64,000 bases of DNA from Paulinella micropora (GCA_009731375.1 BJOX01000256.1:477832-541831); one strand, 5' to 3'. Counted from the first letter of the stretch, positions 19,069 to 33,670 are shown. The notes: a model not told the origin generated them from the sequence alone. Numbers and translations: made by a program.

Positions 19069-20395
19069 GCATGCATACATACATAAGTCCTGGGCATGAC
19101 TTTAAACTGTACTAACCTTCGTTCTGACTCTGAAGAGCCACATTCGTTTGTACCCTTCATCAACTTAAGACTCTAGATTCACCTTTTACCACATTCCTTC
19201 TCATACTTCGACTTCCCACTCATCCCTAAGTGGCAAGGATTTATTAAAGAGTAATTGCGTAAAAAAAAAGTACATACATGTTCTAATAATTTGTAGTTGG
19301 ACGTGTTTGACTTCCTTCACCTAACTTGAGGCACAGAGTGACAGATTTGAGAGCATGACCTTAAACTGTGACTGTTTTTTCAAGTTTTTTTTTTTTTAAC
19401 ATTTTATTTTTCTCGTTTTGTATCTCAGTCAGAGTCTTGATACCACTTCCATTTTCCTCATAGTCTTACGCTTCCCACGTATTCCTGACTCACCGCTATT
19501 TGCACTCGAAGTATTTTCTTATTACAAGTGTTTGCGTAAAGAAAGAGTTATTAGTAAAAAAAATTTGAAATTTTTTATGTATCATGATAGTTATAATGAA
19601 CTTTCACGACTAAGAATCTGAAGTTCAACTTGATACCCGGTGCCATGATTACTGATGTTCGCCTTCTCAAGCTACATGCTCGGTATGCCGGCCCACCCGT
19701 ATTGTTACAGTGACTCCCAATCATACTATTTAATAATATAAACGTCTATCTAACGACATCAATGAAGAATGAGGAATACCCGTAACGTAGAAGGGACTCC
19801 GACTCCGTCACGATACTCTCCAAGCCAAGGATAACCGCCGCCGATGGACCGGAACGTCATAGATGAAGTTAATGCAACATGATTATATACCGACCGGGTG
19901 GGCCGGCATAATGCCCTCTCCCCCTCGACCGTGACGCGGCGGCGGCCCGGGCGTGCCGGGCCGGCCCTCCGGCGTCACCGGGATGCGCGAAAAGTCGAGT
20001 CAAGATCAGCTGAACCAAAACGGGCCCGGATATTAATATAAAACAGTGTGACTCGAACTTGATTTATCAGGCTCGAGTGACTCGTGACGGTCCCGGCGAC
20101 ACCGGCCCGGGTGACTAGACCCGGGCCTTTTCCTCACTGCTAAAATTGCATCATGCATACATACATACATACATACATACAGACATACAAACCGTATGAT
20201 ACATACATACATACATACGTACTATGATACTAGTACATAGTACCCCGGCTGCGTGTTACCCTACTAACTCACTCATCGTCCCCCCCATCTAGTCACAGTG
20301 TGACTCTGTGAGTCTAGACTACCACCCGGTTACTACGGTTATTCATAAAGTGATCTCGACTTTACGCTTGACACTGATTAAAATCCGTTTTCTCC
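18623..20395. other. Unique sequence without recognised gene
   Basis: Mixed-composition DNA. A 35-bp sequence CGGTATTTGC then GTGACTTCC occurs twice (18802-18836 and 18870-18904). Two diverged copies of a 200-bp stretch (about 19112-19290 and 19350-19560) share CATGACTTTAAACTGT-like and TTCCCAC pieces. A GC-rich patch lies at 19900-20000. I see no gene, tRNA or rRNA. Confidence 0.5.
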
Positions 20396-20692
20396 ATATT
20401 ACTGGGTACATTCAGGTGTCAGACTCAGCCATCAAATTTGCCATGATTTAAGTGTCAGATTTCAGATTAGCGGTCAGGTTTTAGATTAGCGGCCAGAATT
20501 TAAATTAGTTCAATTTAACGGTAACATTTCGCAAAAATGATACAGATTTTGCGGACGTATATAGCCGTTAAATTGAAGGTGACTAATTTGAATTCTGACC
20601 ACTAATTCGAAATCTGACCGCTAATCAGTGAAATCTGACACTTAACTAAAATTCGATGGCTGAGTTTGACACTTGAATGTACCCAGTAATAT
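20396..20692. mobile_element. Foldback (MITE-like) element, 297 bp
   Basis: The ends are ATATTACTGGGTACATTCA and its inverse complement. Long imperfect arms (about 125 bp each, with repeated GTCAGATTT and TTAGCGGTCAG pieces) meet near CCGTTAAATTGAA and leave a loop of about 45 bp. No coding capacity. This is the layout of a non-autonomous DNA transposon; target duplication is not obvious beyond AT-rich flanks. Confidence 0.75.
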
Positions 20693-21103
20693 TATCGTCC
20701 ATTCGACCTCGTCGGCGCCAAAAGCCTCGGATTTTGAAAGTTCACGAGTTCCCTCGTGTAAACACCGTTGGCTCAAAGTCAGTGCCACTTTATGACTGTG
20801 AAAACTGGCCATCCCATATTTCCCATCAATACAATTTTGGTAAAACCGTGACTGTGCTTGCGTAAAACTCCTTCGGAAAATAATTTTTCAACTAGTGACG
20901 GTGCAGTGGGAAAAGACTCGGGGTTACAGGATCTCAAGTTTCGGATCATGCGGCCTTGCTCGCCCGGGGCCTTTCAAGTGCTTGACTTTTTTTTACGCAA
21001 TCACTCTTTTAATAGAAACTTGCCAGTCGTAGGAGTGAGTGGGAAGACGAAGCATGAAAAGAAAAGTTTGGCTCGGAGGGACGATCCGCCACTGGTACAG
21101 AGC

Positions 21104-21134
<31 letters not shown>

Positions 21135-21144
21135 NNNNNNNNNN

Positions 21145-21176
<32 letters not shown>

Positions 21177-21578
21177 GTTGAGTTGGTTGGGGAAGGCTAG
21201 CCTACTGTTCCTATTCACTGCCAGACTTTCCGAGCCAATTGTATTGATGCAATGCTCAGCCGCCTATTACTGCCACTCAACTTGAAAGACGGTACAACTT
21301 CTGTTTCTTTCCTGAACTGGCGGGAATTATTCTCAGATGATTGCTCAGTAAAGCAAATCAAGTTGCGGCGTAGAAGTACTAAAGGTGCACAGGGGGACGC
21401 CCCTGCTACAGGCAGTTACTAAATTAAAATCAGTGCTGAACTAATATGGCTAAGTCTCAACCAGCCTTCTGGCTTTGATAGTAATAATTCAAAAATCATT
21501 GATCAAAATTTGAACGGCGTCTTAGGAATGGTTACCACCCTCCAAAGGAAATTTCTAGGTTGGAGTGCAGGTGAAAAA
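20693..21578. other. Unique sequence with a poly-G join
   Basis: No gene recognised. The stretch TTACGCAATCACTCTTTTAA at about 20994, followed by GAGTGGGAAGACGAAG, is related to one at 58873-58936, so it is part of a dispersed repeat. Confidence 0.45.
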
Positions 21579-21844
21579 AATATGAGTATGAGTATGCGTA
21601 TGAGTATGAGTATGAGTATGAGTGTATTAATTATAAGTATAAGTATGTGTATAAGTATAAGTATAAGTATGAGTATTAGTATAAGTATAAGTATAAGTAT
21701 AAGTATGAGTATGAGTATAAGTATAAGTATAAGTATAAGTATAAGTATAAGTATAAGCATAAGTAGTATAAGTATAAGAAGTAAGAATAAGTATCAGTAT
21801 ACGTATAAGTATAAGTATTATAAGTACAAGTATTATAAGTATAA

Positions 21845-21879
<35 letters not shown>

Positions 21880-22708
21880 AGTATAATACGTATGAGTAAG
21901 TATAAGTATAAGTATAAGTATAAGTATAAGTATAAGTATAAGTATAAGTATAAGTATATGCGTAAGTGTAAGTATAAGTGCAAGTGTAAGTGTAAGTGTA
22001 AGTGTAAGTTTAAGTGTAAGTGTAAGTGTAAGTATAGGCATACGTGTAAGTATAAGTATTAGTATAAGTATAAGTATAAGTATAAGTATAAGTATAAGTG
22101 TAAGTATAAGTATAAGTATAAGTATAAGTAAAAGTGTAAGTAAAAGTATATTAATTACATTAAGTATATTAAGTATAAGTATACGTATAAGTGTAAGTAT
22201 AAGTATGAGTATAAGTATAAGTATAAGTATAAGTATAAGTATAAGTATAAGTATAAGTATAAGTATAAGTATAAGTATAAGTATAAGTATAAGTATAAGT
22301 AAGTATTTACATTAAGTATATTAAGTATAAGTATAAGTATAAGTATAAGTATAAGTATAGTATAAGTATAAGTATAAGTATAAGTATAAGTATAAGTATA
22401 AGTATATAAGTATAAGTATAAGTATAAGTACAAGTATAAGTATAAGTATCAGTATAAGTATCAGTATCAGTATCAGTATCAGTATCAGTATCAGTATCAG
22501 TATCAGTATCAGTATCAGTATCAGTATCAGTATCAGTATCAGTATCAGTATCAGTATAAGTATAAGTATAAGTATAAGTATACGTATAAGTATAAGTATA
22601 CGTATAAGTATAAAGTATAAGTATAAGTATAAGTATAAGTATAAGTATAGTATAAGTATAAGTATAAGTATAAGTATTGCGAGTGTGAGTATTATAAGTA
22701 TAATAATT
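21579..22708. repeat. (TATAAG)n hexanucleotide array
   Basis: About 1.1 kb of AAGTAT/TATAAG repeats with GAGTAT, CAGTAT and GTGTAA variants, including a pure CAGTAT block at about 22448-22555. Confidence 0.95.
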
Positions 22709-22892
22709 CAATGAACTAAATTAGATCACTGCATTAAGTGATCGTCACGGGCAACAAGACGCGGACAGGGGGGAGGGAACGGGGAGGGGGGGGGGGGGGG
22801 GGGAAAGGGGCGGGGGGGGGNNNNNNNNNNGCTCGGACAAGGGGAAACACAGCAGAAGATCCCACTTCTTCAGTCAACAACCAATGTGCCTT

Positions 22893-24813
22893 TCAAGAAG
22901 GATCTGCTGCCAAATGCCGGCGCAAATTCACGGGGATCTCTTGATGCAGGTGTAGTAGCAGCTTAATGCCCTATGCGTGTATGCATGTATGTACGTATGT
23001 ATGTAAATGTGTGTATGCATGCATGCATGTATGTATGTATGTATGCTCTTGATGAAGGTGTAGTAGCAGCTTAATGCCCTATGCGTGTATGTATGTATGT
23101 ACGTATGTATGTAAATGTGTGTATGCATGCATGTATGTATGTGTGAATGTATGTGTGCATGTTATGTATGTATGTATGTATGCTCTTGATGGAGGTGTAC
23201 TGGCAGCTTAATGCCCTTTTGTATCTATGTATGTATGTATGTATGTATGTATGTATGTGTGCATGTATGTATGAATGTATGTATGTATGTATGTATGTAT
23301 GTATGTATGTATGTATGTATGCTCTTGATGGAGGTGTACTGGCAGCTTAATGCCCTATTGTATCTATGTATGTATGTATGTATGTATGTATGCATGTATG
23401 CATGTATGTATGTATGTGTGTATGTATGTATGTATGTATGTATGTATGTATGTATGTATGTATGTATATATGCTCTTGATGGAGGTGTACTGGCAGCTTA
23501 ATGCCCTATTGTATCTATGTATGTATCTATGTATGTATGTATGTATGTATGCATGTATGTATGTATGTGTGAATGTATGTATGTATGTATGTATGTATGT
23601 ATTTAAGTATGTATGTATGTATGTATGTATGCTCTTGATGGAGGTGTACTGTCAGCTTAATGCCCTATTGTATCTATGTATGTATGTATGTATGCATGTA
23701 TGTATGTATGTGTGAATGTATGAGTGTATGCATGTATGTATGTATGTATGCATGTATGTATGTATGTATGTATGTATGCTCTTGATGAAGGTGTAGTGGC
23801 AGCTTAATGCCCTATGCGTGTATGCATGTATGTACGTATGTACGTAAATGTGTGTATGCATGTATGTATGCATGTATGTATGTATGTATGTATGTATGTA
23901 TGTATGTATGCTCTTGATGAAGGTGTAGTGGCAGCTTAATGCCCTATGCGTGTATGCATGTATGTACGTATGTACGTAAATGTGTGTATGCATGTATGTA
24001 TGTATGTATGTATGTATGTATGTATGTATGTATGTATGTATGCTCTTGATGAAGGTGTAGTGGCAGCTTAATGCCCTATGCGTGTATGCATGTATGTACG
24101 TATGTACGTAAATGTGTGTATGCATGTATGTATGCATGTATGTATGTATGTATGTATGTATGTATGTATGTATGCTCTTGATGAAGGTGTAGTGGCAGCT
24201 TAATGCCCTATGCGTGTATGCATGTATGTACGTATGTACGTAAATGTGTGTATGCATGTATGTATGTATGTATGTATGTATATATGTATGCTCTTGATGA
24301 AGGTGTAGTGGCAGCTTAATGCCCTATGCGTGCATGCATGTATGTACGTATGTATGTAAATGTGTGTATGCATGTATGTATGTATGTATGTATGTATGCT
24401 CTTGATGGAGGTGTACTGGCAGCTTAATGCCCTATTGTATCTATGTATGTATGTATGTATGTATGTATGTATGTATGTATGTATGTATGTATGCATGTAT
24501 GTATGTATGTGTGAATGTATGTATGTATGTATGTATGTATGTATGTATGTATGTATGTGTGAATGTATGTGTGTATGTATGTATGTATGTATGCATGTAT
24601 GTACGCATGTATGTATGCTCTTGATGGAGGTGTACTGGCAGCTTAATGCCCTTTTGTATGTATGTATGTATGTATGTATGTATGTATGTATGTATTTATG
24701 TATGTATGTGAATGTATGTATGTATTTACCCCTCCATGTTTGCCAATATCTAATGCTTGCTCGTAGGCTTTCGCCCTACATACATACATACATACATACA
24801 TACATACATAAGC

Positions 24814-24844
<31 letters not shown>

Positions 24845-25007
24845 CATAAGCTTACATATATACATACATACATACATACATATATACATACATACATACA
24901 TGCATACATGCATACATGCATGCATATACATACCAAGCTTGGGCGTCTGGGTCGTCCATACCCTTGTCTGAATGCTCTACATTAGACAGACAGATAGATA
25001 GACAGAC

Positions 25008-25088
<81 letters not shown>

Positions 25089-25328
25089 TATAGATAGATA
25101 GATTTTACTTGAAACATTTCTTGCCTGGCCCCAACAAAGACTCACCAGTTTGTGTATCTCCAGGCTTGATGCTGCATCATACATACATATATACATACAT
25201 ACATACATACATACATACATACATACATACGTACGTACGTACGTACACACGTACAAACATACATACATATATACGTACATATATATACTAACACACATAC
25301 ACACTTACATTCACACTTACATTCACAC

Positions 25329-25359
<31 letters not shown>

Positions 25360-26007
25360 CATACATACATAACGTACATACATAACGTACATAACGTACA
25401 TACCTGCATCGATCATGAGCTTTTGTGCCTCTTGCAACCAGTTTTGCCTATGTATGTGTATATGTATTTACGTATGTATGTACGTACGTATGTACAAATG
25501 GTGTGTATATGTATGTATGTATTTACATTTAAACACAGGGATGATGCATACACACACATGTGTCAACATGTATATATATAATATATAACTTTTTTTCTGC
25601 ATATATATATATATATTTATTTATATATTTATATGTATATATACGTATGTACATATGGTGTGTATATGTATGTATGTATTTACATTTAAACACAGGGATG
25701 ATGCATACACACACACACATGTGTCAACATGTATATATATAATATATAACTTTTTTTCTGCATATATATATATATATATATATTTATTTATATATTTATA
25801 TGTATATAATGACCCTGCAGCTTGTGGCTTGGGCTCCAGAATGGTCTCTTCTTGTAATGGTTCATCACAGATCGGCTTCGTTAGGATGTTCCTATTACAA
25901 ACATGATATATATATATATGTATATATATATATACTTCTTGTAATGGTTCATCACAGATCGGCTTGGTTAGGATGTTCCTATTACAAACATGTTATATAT
26001 ATATATA

Positions 26008-26080
<73 letters not shown>

Positions 26081-26180
26081 GTTATTATTGTTATGATTAT
26101 TATTATTATTATTGTTATTATTTAAATGAGGTGCATAAGCTTATAATCTAATGCATCTTTGAGTAGTGGCTCCTCATGAC

Positions 26181-26260
<80 letters not shown>

Positions 26261-26673
26261 TGCTTTGGCTACCATGTTACTATTACACACACACACACAC
26301 AAACACCTTATTCTCTTCAAGACATGTATGAGGTTATATGTATGCATGTATGTATGTATGTATGTATGAAGCACGTGTAAAGCTTATCATCCGAGTGAGT
26401 CCTGCATGTATGTATGTATGTATGTATGTATAACATATTTTGAGATGTCTTCTCGGACACACTCAAACACAAGATATTCTCTTTGTTACACGCATCAGCT
26501 TATAATAATATAGGCATCTCTTCTAGAAACAGCTCATGTATGTACGTATGTACGTATGTAATATTGTATGTACGTATGTACGTATGTACGTATGTACGTA
26601 TGTAATATTGTATGTACGTATGTACGTATGTATGTATGTATGTATGTATGTCTCTGATCTGGATATTGCTATT

Positions 26674-26744
<71 letters not shown>

Positions 26745-27480
26745 CATATACATATACATATACAGAAACTCTCTTTGATATATTCATAAGCTTATAAACG
26801 CGTCTTTCTCTCTTTGATATATTCATAAGCTTATATACACGTCTTTCTCTCTTTGATATATTCATAAGCTTATGTACACGTCTTTCTCTCTTTGATATAT
26901 TCATAAGCTTATGTACACGTCTTTCTCTCTTTGATATATTCATAAGCTTATATACACGTCTTTCTCTCTTTGATATATTCATAAGCTTATATACACGTCT
27001 TTCTCTCTTTGATATATTCATAAGCTTGCATACACGTCTTTCTCTCTTTGATATATTCATAAGCTTATAAACACGTCTTTCTCTCTTTGATATATTCATA
27101 AGCTTATAAACGCGTCTTTCTCTCTTTGATATATTCATAAGCTTATATACACGTCTTTCTCTCTTTGATATATTCATAAGCTTATAAACACGTCTTTCTC
27201 TCTTTGATATATTTATAAGCTTATATACACGTCTTTCTCTCTTTGATATATTCATAAGCTATACCCGTCTTTCTCTCTTTGATATATTCATAAGCTTATA
27301 TACACGTCTTTCTCTCTTTGATATATTCACAAGCTTGTATACACGTCTTTCTCTCTTTGATATATTCATAAGCTTGTATACTCTCTTTGATATATGAAGC
27401 TCATCTCAAGTAAAATTTCAAGTACCCACACAGATACATACTATACATACATACATACATACATACATACATACATACAT

Positions 27481-27540
<60 letters not shown>

Positions 27541-27608
27541 GTTTTTACATATATTTTTTCCATGTATATTATGTATATATATATATATGTATGTATATAT
27601 GTTAAAAA

Positions 27609-27644
<36 letters not shown>

Positions 27645-27703
27645 CCGATCACAACAGGGCTCCAGCAGACGAAATAATGATCCCCATCTAGGTCCTGTGT
27701 ATG

Positions 27704-27737
<34 letters not shown>

Positions 27738-27855
27738 TGTATGTATGTATGTGTGTACACGAAATAATGATCCCCATCTAGGTCCTGTGTATGTATGTAT
27801 GTATGTATGTATGTATGTATGTGCGTACAAGTGTGTATATATATGCATGTAAGCA

Positions 27856-27893
<38 letters not shown>

Positions 27894-27911
27894 GTAGTAA
27901 GGTAGTAAGGT

Positions 27912-27947
<36 letters not shown>

Positions 27948-28170
27948 CCCCTGAAGCTATCATAGCTGGCAAAATAATTATATATGTGTATGCATGCATG
28001 TCTGTATGTATGTATGTATGTATATATGTATGTATGTATGTATGTATGCACAGCAAATAATTATGTATGTATGTATGTTTGTACTTCATGCAAGGCTTGG
28101 TACAGCAAAGTGACTATGTATGTATGTATGTATGTTTGTATGTATGTATGTATGTATGTATGTATGTATT

Positions 28171-28251
<81 letters not shown>

Positions 28252-28328
28252 GATCTATCTATCTATCGATCTATCTATCTATCGATCTATTGATCTATCG
28301 ATCTATCTATCTATCGATCGATCGATCG

Positions 28329-28404
<76 letters not shown>

Positions 28405-28714
28405 CCCTTTCTCGCTTGTTGAGCCCGGAATAAAACCCACAGTGCTCTGTCGGTTTATACTAGACTGTCGACAGTCTCGAAACTCCATCTGCTTACTGGG
28501 CCCTCTGTAATGGAGGTGGGAGCTCGTTCTGCAAGGGGCGCTTTATGGAACGAGCCCTGGCCCCGCCTGGTACTAGGAAGCTTTGGTATTGCCTGTATCA
28601 GTCCCTTCCGTGCAAACATCACGGCTTAGCTGGGCATCGGGTTAATACTTTACCCACAGACTTCCTGGTTGACGAAATCAGAAGCTCCTTTTTTCTGACA
28701 TTAGTCGATATTTC

Positions 28715-28779
<65 letters not shown>

Positions 28780-28822
28780 CCTATCTATCTATCTACCTAT
28801 CTACCTATCTACCTATCTACCC

Positions 28823-28892
<70 letters not shown>

Positions 28893-28924
28893 ATATCTAT
28901 CTATCTATCTATATCTATCTATCC

Positions 28925-28972
<48 letters not shown>

Positions 28973-29229
28973 GTCTATCTATCTATCTATCTATATGTAT
29001 CTATGTAGTTATGTAGTTATGTAGGTATGTAGGTATGGACCCCAGAAGCTATCATGGCTGGTAAAGGCAAGTAACTATGTATGTATGTATGTATGTATGT
29101 ATGTATGTATGTATGTATTCAGTTATGTAGGTATGTAGGTATAGACCCCAGAAGCTATCATGGCTGGTAAAGGCCTCATCCCACGCTTGGGGTTAGCAAA
29201 GATGATTACCTAGCCAGATAGATAAATAG

Positions 29230-29313
<84 letters not shown>

Positions 29314-29373
29314 TATCATGGCTGGTAAAGGCCTCATCCCAGGCTTGGGGTTAGAAAAGATGATTACCTAGCC

Positions 29374-29471
<98 letters not shown>

Positions 29472-29734
29472 TATCATGGCTGGTAAAGGCCTCATCCCAG
29501 GGAAGGCAACCATATCAAGGGTAATTACCTGGTAATTGGCGGTGAATGCTTTTATGTGTGTATGTTTGTATGTATATGTAAGACTATGTATGCATGTTTG
29601 TACCTATGTGCATATCTATCGATGCATGTATCTAAGTGTATGTATCTATGTATCTATTAAGAGGAAGAGGAAGAGGAAGAGGAAGAGGAAGAGGAAGAAG
29701 AAGAAGAAGAAGAAGAAGAAGAAAAAGAAGAAGA

Positions 29735-29775
<41 letters not shown>

Positions 29776-32700
29776 AAGAAGAAGAAGAAGAAGAAGAAGA
29801 AGAAAAAGAAGAAGAGGAGGAGGAGGAGAAAGAAGAAGAAGAAGAAGAAGAAGAAGAAGAAGAAGAAGAAGAAGAAGAAGAAGAAGAAGAAGAGCAAGAA
29901 GAGGAAGAAGAAGAGAAAGAAGAAGAGAAAGAAGAAGAAGAAGAAGAAGAAGAAGAAGGCGAAGAAGAAGAAGAAGAAGAAGAAGAAGAAGAAGAAGAAG
30001 AAGAAGAAGAAGAGAAAGAAGAAGAGAAAGAAGAAGAAGAAGAAGAAGAAGAAGAAGAAGAAGAAGAAGAAGAAGAAGAAGGCGAAGAAGAAGAAGAAGA
30101 AGGAAGAAGAAGAAGAAGAAGAAGAAGAAGAAGAAGAAGAAGAATATGGCTGTTCTACCTCTGGCTTGAGACAAGGTGATCTGATGATAAACACCTCCAG
30201 CAGTTTCTCCTCGTCCTTATCTTACTCAGCCCCGTCACCAACACATGGTTAGCAGGAAGTTTGCCGGTGGGATCCGCAGCCCCACGAACATACGCGTGTT
30301 TCAGATGTGCCCTTTTCTCGCTGTCCTTTAGATAATCTTGTATCTTCTGCCACGACTCGTTCGGGTTTGGTGTGCCTCGGGTAAGTTCATGCAACAAACT
30401 GGAAATCATGTCCGAGTTTTTGTCCAATTTGACTGGCTTCCAAGATTTGGGCGGTGGGTTGTTGCCTTTGTGGTCAATCAATCTTGCATACATACATACA
30501 TGCATACATACATACATACATACATACATACATACGTACATACGTACATACGTACATAGATAGATACATACATAGATACATAGATACATACCGACATAAA
30601 TACCTGCAGATCATGTAGGCCTTGTCAGAGGGGCATACATACATAGATACATAGATACATAGATACATAGATACATACAGACAGACATACCTGTCGATCA
30701 TGTTCGCGTTATCAGAGGGGCATACATACATACAGACATGAATACGTAGATACATAGATACATACAGACAGACATACATGCCGATCATGTGCGCCTTATC
30801 AGAGGATACATAGAGACATGGATAGATACATAGACACATAGATACATACAGACATACATACCTGCCGATCATGTGCGCCTTATCAGAGGGGCATACACAC
30901 AAACAGACATAGATAGATACATAGATACATAGACACATACAGACATACATACCTGCCGATCATGTGCGCCTTGCATAGATAGATACATAGATATATAGAC
31001 ACATACAGACATACATACCTGCCGATCATGTGCGCCTTATCAGAGGGGCACACAAATATACAGACATGATACGTAGATACATAGATACATACAGATATAC
31101 ATACCTGCCGATCATGTGCGCCTTATCAGAGGGGCATACATACATACACATAGATAGATGCATAGATACATAGATACATACAGATATACATACCTGCCGA
31201 TCATGTGCGCCTTATCAGAGGGTCATAGATACATAGATACATAGATACATAGATACATAGATACATAGATACATAGATACATACAGACAGACATACCTGC
31301 CGATCATGTGCGCCTTATCAGAGGTGCATACATACATACAGACATGGATACATAGATACATAGATACATACAGACATACATACTTGCCGATTATGTGCGC
31401 CTTATCTGAGGGGCATACATACATAGATAGATAGATACATAGATACATAGACACATACAGACATACAGACATACATACCTGCCGATCATGTGCGAGTTAT
31501 CAGAGGTGCATACATGCATACATACATAGATACATAGATACATAGATACATAGATACATACAGACGACATACCTGCCGATCATGTGCGCCTTACATAGAT
31601 AGATACATAGATACATAGACACATACAGACATACATACCTCCCGATCATGTGCGAGTTATCAGAGGGGCATACATACATACAGACACGGATACATAGATA
31701 CATAGATACATACAGACAGACATACCTGCCGATCATGTGCGCCTTACATAGATAGATACATAGATACATAGACACATACAGACATACATACCTGCCGATC
31801 ATGTGCGAGTTATCAGAGGGGCATACATACATACACATAGATAGATACATAGATACATAGATACATAGATACATACATACCTGCCGATCATGTGCGCGTT
31901 ATCAGAGGGGCATGCATACATAGATACATAGATACATAGACACATACAGACATACATACCTGCCGATCATGTGCGCCTTATCAGAGGGGCATACACATAT
32001 ACAGAAATAGATAGATACATAGATACATAGATACACACAGACATACATACCTGCCGATCATGTGCGCCTTATCAGAGGGGCATACACACATACAGACATA
32101 GATAGATACATAGATACATAGATAGATAGATACATGCAGACATAGATACCTGCCGATCGTGTGCGCCTTATCAGAGGATACATAGAGACATGGATATATA
32201 CATAGTTACATAAATACATACAGACATACATGCCTGCCGATCATGTGCGCCTTATCAGAGGGGCATACATACATGCAGACATGGATACATAGATACATAG
32301 ATACATACAGACATAGATACCTGCCGATCATGTGCGCCTTATCAGAGGATACATAGAGACATGGATAGATACATAGATACATAGATACATACAGCATACA
32401 TACAGCATACATACCTGCCGATCATGTGCGCGTTATCAGAGGGGCATACATACATACATTCATAGATACATAGATACATAGATACATAGATACATATATA
32501 GATATCTGTCGATCATGTGCGCCTTATCAGAGGTGCATACACACATACAGATATAGATATATACATAGATACATAGATACATATAGACATACATACCTGC
32601 TGATCATGTGCGCCTTATCAGAGGGGCATACATACATACAGACATAAATATATACATAGATACATAGATACATACAAACATACATACCTGCCGATCATGT

Positions 32701-33575
32701 GCGCCTTATCAGAGGATACATAGAGACATGGATACATACATAGATACATAGATACATACAGACATACATACCTGCCGATCATGTGCGCCTTATCAGAGGT
32801 GCATACATACATACAGACACGGATACATAGATACATAGATACATACAGACATACATACCTGCCGATCATGTGCGCCTTATCAGAGGGGCATACACACATA
32901 AAGACATAGATACATAGATACATAGATACATACAAACATACATACCTGCCGATCATGTGCGCCTTTACATAGATAGATACATAGATACATAGACACATAC
33001 AGACATACATACCTGCAGATCATGTGCGAGTTATCAGAGGGGCATACATACATAGATACATAGATACGTAGAAACATAGACACAAACAGACATACATACC
33101 TGCCGATCATGTGCGCCTTATCAGAGGTGCATACATACATACAGACATGGATACATAGATACATAGATACATACAGACATACATACCTGCCGATCATGTG
33201 CGCCTTATCAGAGGGGCATACATACACAGATACATAGATACATAGATACATAGATACATAGATACATTTAGACAGACATACCTGCCGATCATGTGCGCCT
33301 TACATAGATAGATACATAGATACATAGACACATACAGACATACATACCTGCCGATCATGTGCGCCTTATCAGAGGGGCATACATACATGCGCATAGATAG
33401 ATAGATACATAGGCACATAGACACATACAGACAGACATACCTGCCGATCATGTGCGCCTTACATAGATAGATACATAGATACATAGGCACATACAGACAT
33501 ACATACCTGCCGATCATGTGCGAGTTATCAGAGGGGCTTTTCCCGGCTCGACAGATCAACAGAACAGCCTTATCC

Positions 33576-33615
<40 letters not shown>

Positions 33616-33670
33616 GATAGATAGACAGATAGACAGACAGATAGATAGATAAATAGTCTGTCAGTAAGTC

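Larger units (their letters stand above)
27950..29526 (-). repeat. Graded partial copies of RDR exon 29147-29209
   Basis: Copies upstream of the exon (about 29472-29526 and 29318-29380) keep its 5' and middle parts. Copies downstream (about 29037-29068 and 27950-27975) keep its 3' end and GT border. Weaker remains lie near 28085-28115. Spacers are GATA, GTAT and GTAA repeats. Confidence 0.75.

Noticed and set aside
22971-24700. CRISPR-like or centromeric satellite
   Set aside because: The core matches the start of the RDR last exon, and the units vary in length with GTAT number.
29472-29526. Use of this copy ([18 protein letters not shown]) as the true RDR exon
   Set aside because: It lacks the ASGG end and GT border, and runs into TATC. 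The copy at 29147-29209 has both borders and joins in phase to DLDGD.
30600-33506. CRISPR-like array (conserved core with spacers)
   Set aside because: The spacers are microsatellite, the core is an exon end with a 5' splice site, and the host is a eukaryote.
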